12,211 nucleotides of DNA from Dehalococcoidia bacterium (lineage in GTDB: Bacteria > Chloroflexota > Dehalococcoidia > Tepidiformales > Tepidiformaceae). The stretch spans positions 1 through 12,211 of the forward strand of contig JALOAP010000046.1 in NCBI GenBank assembly GCA_023228745.1. The letters run 5' to 3'. The position numbers were made by a program, and so were the translations under genes. Position 1 is the first letter of the stretch. Each line of letters begins with the position of its first letter. The notes under the pieces are model-generated. The model was not told the origin of the DNA, did no database searches, and was given only the letters and a program-made list of their open reading frames with translations. Shown here one piece after another: positions 6,454-12,211 of this stretch.

Positions 6454-8592
6454 ATGAATATTGACAATCTGGCAGAGGGGAAATGGATACGGGACAAGCT
6501 CGGTCAAGAGTTTTCAGGGATTGACCCGTCAGACCGCACCATTGTTCGCAAACTTGAGCAGTTGCCAATCAAGGACGTATCGGCTTTGGTGGAAATCCTG
6601 CGCCAGCGTACCAGCGTCAAGAACCCGAATGATGGCAAAAAGTATTACAGCGTCGAAAACCCTATGGTTGACGGCGTGGAATTGCCGGGGATATGGCGTT
6701 GCATTACCATCAAGGGGATTGTTGATCCGGCGGTAGGGCCAGCCGGCGTGATCCAGCAGGTTTTAGCATACGGCTGGGCGAATTCAATCGCTTGGGCGGA
6801 AGCAAGGTTGGCGGATAGTCTGGAAATGCAACCGTTGGGCGCGACCGACTACCGATTCTTAACCGTCATATTTCCCAATATTGCGATTGATAAAATGTAC
6901 ACGCTGGCGGAAACGCTGGGAAACACCAGCACATTTGCCAGCCCTGTTGTCGAAGGACACACCTTTGCCGGAACGTGGTTTAACAGCGGCGTGGAAACCG
7001 GGAAGTCAAAGGACGGCAGCGGTATTATCACGCTGAAACTGTCAATCGAATACCGGGATGTCGAGTTTCATGTTACCGCGCAAAACTCGCACTCCATTGT
7101 TTCCACAAGGCAGCAGCTTGGCATTACAAGCCAAGACGCCGAAAAAATCACGCCTTCCGACGGGGAAGCAAGGGAGCGGCTTGTCGAGGTCAACAAGGAT
7201 AGCTCCAAGAACATCAAGACATTGGTGGATGTTGGCGTTGCGCAGACCAGCACGACAACGGTTGTGTCTAAGGCTGGCACTACAGTTGTCACGGAAAAGA
7301 CCGTCCAGACGGAAGCGCTAACGCCGACAGAAGCGGTGAAGGGCGTCATCAAGCGTTTTGTCAATAAGGTCAGTAAGTATTTCAACCGATACGATACGGT
7401 TGAGGAAACGATTACGCCCACCGATCAGGAAGTTGTGATTGACGAAGCCTCTTTTGCCGAATACGTAAAGACCACCAAGAACACGGAAAGCGGCACCGAC
7501 CCGACATTAATTGACAATGTTACAACTTATCTTACCGGCATTCGCGGGAAAATCGTCAAGATATTTGCCGAGCGCACACAAGCCGGGAATGTACGCAAGG
7601 AAGTCAAAGAGATCACGCCGTTAAACCAAACGATTGAACAGGGGGCGATTGACGCGTTCGTTGCCTCCGCAAAGCAAACTGACAAAGAAGCGACGTATTC
7701 CAGCGCGGACGGGTTTCTTGCCAGACTATCCGCCATTGTCACAAAAGCCCGGACATTAAAGACAACGCTTAAAACTGATTACGCTTCACTTGAAGATGGC
7801 GAAGCGGGCGACATCAGCGTTGAGGAAACACCATCTGGTAACATGAAGGTTGAAGTTCGTCTTGAAGAAGCGCGGGCGTCAAGCGAATCCGTAACCCGCG
7901 AAGTGGACGCCTTTTCCACCAAGACAACCACCGTAAACACAGGGGCGACATCAAGGGTTGCTGAAAATGCCCCCGCATTCGCAGCCGGGACAATCCAATA
8001 CCTTGTTGACAAATGGATGAAGTTCAAGAATCGGTATCAGACTACTGCGATTACGGATGTTGCTACGCCAAGGACGGCAAAATTTGCGGCGGCTATGGAT
8101 GCGACAACCGGATCGGCAATCTTCATTGACAGATCAGACACAAGCATAACCGCTGCTGGAATATTTCACAACCAAACGACAGCCCCAACAATCAACGAAG
8201 GAGAAGTTATAAGCTCAGGGGTTGTCTTAAATAGGTCAGTTAAAATAGTCGGACTCACATTAAACAGGCACGGCTTATTCGATTACGTCAAACTGACCAC
8301 CTATCACGCCGTCCCAATGTCCGGAACAAGCGACGGTTGGACAACCACGGGGGAATATTACTGGTTGCCAGTCGGATACAAGACAGACGGAAGGATTGAT
8401 TCAGTCCAAAAGTATCAAAAAAAATGGACGCATACACTGAAGTTCCATTTAACGCTTGCCGCAGCCTCCAGCGCCACAAACAACGGCGTGCAGGGCAGCA
8501 CAGTTTACAGGCTTGGCGATTACCTTTATTGCTCACACAAGATTGTACGGAGTGATACCGCTGTAGGCGGCTTGGTGTTCTTTCCTGATTAA
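6454..8592 (+). CDS. Virion/tail protein with internal helix-strand repeats, function unknown
   Basis: This 712-residue frame starts at ATG 6454, six bases after the adaptor stop and with only a weak ribosome site, so it may be translated by coupling. Residues 1-55 are helical. Residues 60-215 look beta-rich (for example GIWRCITIKGIV, TFAGTWF, LKLSIEYRDVEFHV). From about 282 to 540 a unit of roughly 60-70 residues recurs about four times: an amphipathic helix ending in Lys/Arg and aromatics (KGVIKRFVNKVSKYFNRY at 296-313; TYLTGIRGKIVKIF at 358-371; FLARLSAIVTKARTL at 421-435; YLVDKWMKFKNRY at 516-528), then a Thr/Val-rich stretch, often with EITP/ITP. Residues 550-712 are a Ser/Thr/Gly-rich beta domain. 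There is no signal peptide or membrane segment. In the podovirus order the gene after the adaptor often encodes the tail nozzle, of similar length, but the repeat fold argues for caution. A baseplate or spike-anchor protein is equally possible. Confidence 0.75.
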   Translation: MNIDNLAEGKWIRDKLGQEFSGIDPSDRTIVRKLEQLPIKDVSALVEILRQRTSVKNPNDGKKYYSVENPMVDGVELPGIWRCITIKGIVDPAVGPAGVIQQVLAYGWANSIAWAEARLADSLEMQPLGATDYRFLTVIFPNIAIDKMYTLAETLGNTSTFASPVVEGHTFAGTWFNSGVETGKSKDGSGIITLKLSIEYRDVEFHVTAQNSHSIVSTRQQLGITSQDAEKITPSDGEARERLVEVNKDSSKNIKTLVDVGVAQTSTTTVVSKAGTTVVTEKTVQTEALTPTEAVKGVIKRFVNKVSKYFNRYDTVEETITPTDQEVVIDEASFAEYVKTTKNTESGTDPTLIDNVTTYLTGIRGKIVKIFAERTQAGNVRKEVKEITPLNQTIEQGAIDAFVASAKQTDKEATYSSADGFLARLSAIVTKARTLKTTLKTDYASLEDGEAGDISVEETPSGNMKVEVRLEEARASSESVTREVDAFSTKTTTVNTGATSRVAENAPAFAAGTIQYLVDKWMKFKNRYQTTAITDVATPRTAKFAAAMDATTGSAIFIDRSDTSITAAGIFHNQTTAPTINEGEVISSGVVLNRSVKIVGLTLNRHGLFDYVKLTTYHAVPMSGTSDGWTTTGEYYWLPVGYKTDGRIDSVQKYQKKWTHTLKFHLTLAAASSATNNGVQGSTVYRLGDYLYCSHKIVRSDTAVGGLVFFPD

Positions 8593-8602
8593 AGGGTGAT
8601 TC

Positions 8603-9376
8603 ATGCCAAACGAACAAGATATTCATATCCCGCAACCCAAACAAGCGCCGGACGCAAGGCAGATAATCATGGAGACGGTGCAGCAGTTGACGCAAATGTT
8701 TCCCACGCGGGATGAAGCTGAAACCATTGCGAAAAACGCAGTCCCGTCGGAATTAGTTGATATAGACAGAAGCCCTGGAAACGGCGGAGATGTGTTGCGA
8801 CGCGGCAAAGCCCCGGTTGTTTCCGGTTACGCCAATACCGCTCCTCCCGCCGCATACTGGGGCAAGGCGGTTACGGCGTTGAAGGTTGGCGGCACGTATT
8901 TGACCGACATTGTTGAATTTCTGGCTGGCGAAGGAATGACCGGTGGCCTCGAAGGGAACACAATCACATTCACCAATGCTGGCGTGACGAAGTTGACAGC
9001 CGGGGATGCTGGCATTGTGTTTAATAAGGATACCGGGGAAATATCCGCCACGACAAATCCGATTGCGAGAATCGCGCCAACATCTGGGTATGTGCTCACT
9101 TACGTCCAAGTCATTGCGTCAGACGAAAGCGGCACGACATTGAGATTTACCGGGAAAAACGCCGCAGGGGAAGAGGGTTATGCGGACATTGTAATTGGCG
9201 CGGGCGGCGGCGGGTCAACCGGGTTAAATCAAAGCGTTACGGTTTACGGAAGGGTTTACGATTTCAACGGGCAACTGCTGCAAGAAACGTGGACATATAC
9301 TTATGTTAATGGTGCTTTGCAAAGCATAACTGCCGGAAGTCCGCATGTTATTGGCAACTTAACTCCGTGTACATAA
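8603..9376 (+). CDS. Fibre-like tail protein with Gly-rich hinge
   Basis: This 257-residue frame starts at ATG 8603 with an AAAGGGTGA site, ten bases after the preceding stop. Residues 1-45 are polar and helical (ARQIIMETVQQLTQMF), which could anchor to the tail. Residues 88-150 hold short beta repeats of the kind seen in phage fibre shafts (GNTITFTNAGVTKLTAG, then AGIVFNKDTGEISAT). Residues 160-198 form another beta segment. A GAGGGGSTG hinge at 199-207 separates a small C-terminal domain (208-257: SVTVYGRVYDFNGQL, ETWTYTYVNG) ending in PCT. No enzymatic motif (pectate lyase, SGNH or sialidase) is visible. The stop overlaps the next start by one base (TAATG). The call as fibre or fibre adaptor rests on these motifs and neighbours. 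Confidence 0.7.
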   Translation: MPNEQDIHIPQPKQAPDARQIIMETVQQLTQMFPTRDEAETIAKNAVPSELVDIDRSPGNGGDVLRRGKAPVVSGYANTAPPAAYWGKAVTALKVGGTYLTDIVEFLAGEGMTGGLEGNTITFTNAGVTKLTAGDAGIVFNKDTGEISATTNPIARIAPTSGYVLTYVQVIASDESGTTLRFTGKNAAGEEGYADIVIGAGGGGSTGLNQSVTVYGRVYDFNGQLLQETWTYTYVNGALQSITAGSPHVIGNLTPCT

Positions 9377-10041
9377 TGACAACATTCGGCACAAAAATAA
9401 TAAATAATACGCTTCACTTCCTGACCAAAAACGGGGACTTTTGCACGACCTGTTGCGTCGAGTGTACACCGGAAATCATATCATCCGTTGCGGTAGCTCC
9501 GGCAAACTATGTCACATACTCCGGTTATTTCACTATACCCGCGCCAATCAAAACGGGGTATTGGCTGATATATGATGAGTTGCGGAACAGAAATGGAGAC
9601 AGTCCGCTTGTTGCTTACGGTTATGTCCAGAACTATGTCTATGTCGGGTTAAGCTCCCAATACCAGAACACGTTTGCCGATGCCGCAACGTACTTTGATT
9701 TTTCGGTTTGCTGCACAGGGGAAGATTACATAATTTTGCCGCATGATAATTTATACCGAGCGTCAGACTGGTACACATGGACGCCGCCCACGCCGGGAAG
9801 TTTCGTAACGCTTGACGCGAACACTTCGCTGCATTTTGAACCGGCCAATAGCGCGTTATACAAGTATTGGGGTATTGGGTGCTGGGTGGACGGCGCACCA
9901 GACGGAAGGCATATTCAGGTTGGCCGTGGGACAATCGGCGCTACCGGGTTGCTCACAAATATGAAAAGCAGTTATTCCGTGCCATCGTCCAAATTAACGG
10001 GGACAAGGTGGTACATTTACGTTTACGATTACATACTATGA
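9376..10041 (+). CDS. Aromatic-rich tail-region protein with CxxCCxxC cluster, possible receptor-binding tip
   Basis: The frame runs back to a GTG at 9367, but ATG 9376 forms a TAATG junction with the preceding stop and is the more likely start, giving 221 residues. There is no clear ribosome site, so translation is probably coupled. Cys23, Cys26, Cys27 and Cys30 form CTTCCVEC, a possible metal or disulfide cluster; CC also occurs at 112-113 and a single Cys at 169. The remainder is strongly beta-predicted with many Tyr and Trp (GYWLIYDELR, YVQNYVYVGL, DWYTWTPPTP, WYIYVYDYIL), as in carbohydrate-binding or jelly-roll tip domains. I do not recognise a named family. It sits after a fibre-like gene, so a distal fibre/receptor-binding part is the favoured inference. 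The region is more AT-rich than the right-hand neighbour. Confidence 0.65.
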   Translation: MTTFGTKIINNTLHFLTKNGDFCTTCCVECTPEIISSVAVAPANYVTYSGYFTIPAPIKTGYWLIYDELRNRNGDSPLVAYGYVQNYVYVGLSSQYQNTFADAATYFDFSVCCTGEDYIILPHDNLYRASDWYTWTPPTPGSFVTLDANTSLHFEPANSALYKYWGIGCWVDGAPDGRHIQVGRGTIGATGLLTNMKSSYSVPSSKLTGTRWYIYVYDYIL

Positions 10042-10241
10042 ACGCTACTGATTTTATGTCGTATTCGATGAAACGGTTTATGATTTGCCGGGAATGTCCC
10101 GACTCAAAGTCAGAAGGATTTAACTGCAAGCATTACAAAGGCGCGTGCTGTTTTGGACGCTGGCGCACAAACATAAATAACGACTGCCCGCAAGGCAAAT
10201 GGCCGAAGGTAGAAAAGACCGACAAAGGCATAGGAGGCTGA
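10038..10241 (+). CDS. 67-residue six-cysteine protein, zinc-finger-like
   Basis: The start codon overlaps the preceding stop in an ATGA junction (10038-10041), so expression is probably coupled. A longer in-frame reading from 9867 would lie wholly inside the preceding gene and is unlikely. Cysteines are at 17, 20, 30, 37, 38 and 50, with His32: CREC, a spacer, then CKH, then ACC, and finally CPQGKW at 50-55. The pattern suggests a small zinc-bound fold. The C-terminal 15 residues are basic and Gly-rich, and contain the AGGAGG ribosome site of the next gene. It is unknown whether the protein is a virion part, an assembly factor or a regulator. No DNA-binding fold is recognised. Confidence 0.7.
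   Translation: MNATDFMSYSMKRFMICRECPDSKSEGFNCKHYKGACCFGRWRTNINNDCPQGKWPKVEKTDKGIGG
10232..10237 (+). promoter_or_regulatory. Consensus ribosome binding site for the long right-hand gene
   Basis: AGGAGG at 10232-10237 lies five bases before ATG 10243, inside the last codons (Gly-Gly) of the preceding small gene. It is the strongest ribosome site in the window, suggesting high output from the downstream gene. Confidence 0.75.
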
Positions 10242-10242
10242 C

Positions 10243-12211
10243 ATGGCATTGAACATAAAGGGAATGACCCCGCCCGCAATCCCGCCCGGAACTGAATTGT
10301 CTGACCGCGACGTATGGCGTTTGCGCAATGAAGCGTTGTCTAAGCAAGCCGCCGAAGAACGCGCTCGTAAGACCGCTGAATCAGCGAACGCTAATCCAGT
10401 CCAAATATCGGGATATGCTTCGACTGGCATACCTGGCAAGCTGGAGGTATTGTCGTCTGACCCGCGCATGAGCAATTTATCGGCCTATACCACAAACGCG
10501 CAAATCGCAGAACTTGCACAGGGCAATTCAGACGCCGCCCGTGCATTCACATTGCGACGCGACAATCTTTGGGATACGCAAAACAGCCGGTTTGAACAGG
10601 ACGTGCAGGGGCAGAAACTCCGCCTTGGCGAACTGCAAATCCAACGCGCACAGACCGAGGCGCAACGGGCGGAAGAAGATTTGATTGCCGAACAGAACCG
10701 CAACCTTGCCGCAGAATTTATGATGCCGGTCAGCCACGCAAAGGCTATGGAAGAATTGCGCGAGCTTGAAAACAAGAACCGCTTAACGGAAAACGAACTG
10801 GCGCGTCAGGATTACTACAAGGATTTGCTTACCAAGCCCGAACCGCAGAAGTCATCCGTTACACCAGCCAGCACGGCCAATACGCTATTGGAAGTTGAGA
10901 GCATCCAGGACGCAGGGCCAGCGTGGGACAATCTGAAAGTCCTGTCTACGACGCACAACGTGCCATCCCAAACGCTCAACCAGCTTTACACCGGGCGTTT
11001 GGCGATCACCTACACGACGCCGATGGAAATGGTCAAGGACATTGGAATCAATCCGCCAGACTCCGACATTGTGGCAATCAATGCCGTGGACACGCAAACC
11101 GCCGGACTGATTGACGACGCCCTATCCAAGAGCCTGCCGCCCGACAAGGCGTTGAAGCAGGTCATAACCGACCTGGGGCTTGACAAGGCCAGCAAGGAAT
11201 ACAAGCAAAAGGCTGTTGATTTAGCCTATGCCGTAATGAAGCGATACAACGACGCCGGGGAAGCCGCATTGAAGGACGCGCAAGCCGCCATTGCCGCGCA
11301 CAATGAACGCATGGCGCAGGCCGCCACAAACCAACTCCAATCCATCCCGCAGCAAGTGTCCACTTCCGCCGGGGTGCTGGCAATCCTGCAATCAACCGCG
11401 CAGTCCATGCAAGACCTTTTGACCGCATCCGAATCCGCCAAGGCTGGCGGATCGGGGAGTGCTCCATACGCCGCCATGCTTGAAGAAAAGGCGTATGGAA
11501 AGGTGGGCATAAGCCCCATGATGGCCGAAGCCATGCAGCCCGAACAAATCCGCAAGGCTGTCATGCAGCATTTGATTAAGGAAAACGAAGGCGATTTGCA
11601 ATTCACGTCATGGATGCAAGACCAAGCTGGCAAACCACCGGCGCAACGTGACCCGCGCCTTGAGACCTTCCTTGACGCCATTGTGACGCCATTCAACAAG
11701 GGCTACGAGCAAGCCCGCCAAGAGGAAATCAAAAAGGCCGAACAGCGCGACAAGATCACGATGGACAATCTTGAAAAGGGGTTGATTACCAAGTGGGATG
11801 CCGCCGGGAAGCCGGTTACGTTCAGCGATCCGGTCAAGGCGCGTGAATACGAAACGGCGGACACGTCGAAACGCATGGAGATTGCCGCCAAGGAAAAAGA
11901 CAGGATTGAATCAGAGATCACCGCATGGAAGGGCAACGAAACATTCCGAAGCTTGCCGCCGTCCGATCAAGCCGAAATCCGTTCTGACATTGAAGCCGCT
12001 CGCCTTATCCTGCAATCCGATACGGTTGACCCGAATAGCGGGTTCATGAAGGAAAAAGGACTCAAGACGAAAAAGGAAGTCCAGTCGTGGATAGCAGGGA
12101 CTATCAAGGCAAACGGGTTCAAGATTGACGTGCCGGAGATTACGGGCAAAAACGATGAAAAAGGGTTTTTCAGCAAGCTGTTTGGTTTTTGGGGCGGCGA
12201 TAACGAACAGG
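10243..12211 (+). CDS. Long helical virion protein, possible internal/ejection protein (3' end outside window)
   Basis: The frame is open from ATG 10243 to the window edge, 656 codons with no stop, so the C-terminus is missing. It is preceded by a perfect AGGAGG. Residues 1-20 are Pro-rich (TPPAIPPG). About 20-210 are long charged helices with a Gln/Ala/Glu coiled coil (RLGELQIQRAQTEAQRAEED region near 127-150). Residues 210-420 are Ala/Gln-rich and helical (GEAALKDAQAAIAAHNERMA about 340-360). A Gly/Ser break at about 404-408 is followed by more helix, and FFSKLFGFWGG lies near the right end. There is no signal peptide and no peptidase or lysozyme motif in the visible part. A long, mostly helical, Ala/Gln-rich protein at the end of a podovirus tail module is what internal core or ejection proteins look like, hence the call. 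A structural scaffold for a large tail part is an alternative. Confidence 0.75.
   Translation, partial: MALNIKGMTPPAIPPGTELSDRDVWRLRNEALSKQAAEERARKTAESANANPVQISGYASTGIPGKLEVLSSDPRMSNLSAYTTNAQIAELAQGNSDAARAFTLRRDNLWDTQNSRFEQDVQGQKLRLGELQIQRAQTEAQRAEEDLIAEQNRNLAAEFMMPVSHAKAMEELRELENKNRLTENELARQDYYKDLLTKPEPQKSSVTPASTANTLLEVESIQDAGPAWDNLKVLSTTHNVPSQTLNQLYTGRLAITYTTPMEMVKDIGINPPDSDIVAINAVDTQTAGLIDDALSKSLPPDKALKQVITDLGLDKASKEYKQKAVDLAYAVMKRYNDAGEAALKDAQAAIAAHNERMAQAATNQLQSIPQQVSTSAGVLAILQSTAQSMQDLLTASESAKAGGSGSAPYAAMLEEKAYGKVGISPMMAEAMQPEQIRKAVMQHLIKENEGDLQFTSWMQDQAGKPPAQRDPRLETFLDAIVTPFNKGYEQARQEEIKKAEQRDKITMDNLEKGLITKWDAAGKPVTFSDPVKAREYETADTSKRMEIAAKEKDRIESEITAWKGNETFRSLPPSDQAEIRSDIEAARLILQSDTVDPNSGFMKEKGLKTKKEVQSWIAGTIKANGFKIDVPEITGKNDEKGFFSKLFGFWGGDNEQ

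Noticed and set aside
9867..10037. In-frame upstream extension of the 67-residue cysteine protein
   Set aside because: It is fully inside the preceding gene; ATG 10038 forms an ATGA junction.
1..12211. CRISPR arrays, tRNA or rRNA genes, insertion sequences, integrase or toxin-antitoxin genes
   Set aside because: Looked for on both strands and none seen; coding density leaves only the 153-bp and 156-bp gaps.

Overview
This window is a block of tailed-phage structural and packaging genes, from either a free phage or a prophage. No integrase, lysogeny, replication, tRNA or host metabolic gene is visible, so the two cannot be told apart. The set includes a large terminase with both ATPase and nuclease motifs, a portal protein, a likely scaffold and an SU10-type head-tail adaptor. 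No tape-measure, sheath or tube protein is seen. This fits a short-tailed (podovirus-like) phage. The host cannot be named: base composition is near 50% GC, translation uses ordinary Shine-Dalgarno sites (AGGAGG, GGAGG, AAAGGG), and the promoter-like elements carry a bacterial TTGACA box.

Left arm (1-5391, minus strand; read right to left in transcription order): a Cys/His-rich protein in the small-terminase position (5391-4642), the large terminase (4635-2752), the portal (2759-903, overlapping the terminase stop), a small helical protein of unknown role (884-528), then a 153-bp AT-rich gap. The gap holds a promoter-like element, a tandem direct repeat and a possible 21-codon leader ORF. It is followed by an acidic coiled-coil protein (374 to the window edge) that is probably the scaffold. 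The major capsid gene would be expected just outside the window.

Centre (5392-5547): a 156-bp intergenic region with back-to-back promoter-like elements and a 14-bp near-palindrome. It appears to fire the packaging/head genes leftward and the adaptor/tail genes rightward.

Right arm (5548-12211, plus strand): head-tail adaptor (5548-6447), a 712-residue virion protein with internal repeats (6454-8592), a fibre-like protein with a Gly-rich hinge (8603-9376), a small aromatic beta-rich protein with a CxxCCxxC cluster (9376-10041), a 67-residue six-cysteine protein (10038-10241), and a long helical protein that runs off the window (10243-12211) and may be an internal/ejection protein. Gaps are 0-10 bp and there are two stop/start overlaps, so this arm reads as one operon.

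The arms meet functionally at the portal vertex: the left arm makes the procapsid and packages DNA, while the right arm makes the adaptor that closes the portal plus tail, adhesion and perhaps ejection proteins. The most unusual aspects are the divergent layout, the repeated promoter architecture, and three cysteine-rich proteins, two of them adjacent in the tail arm.
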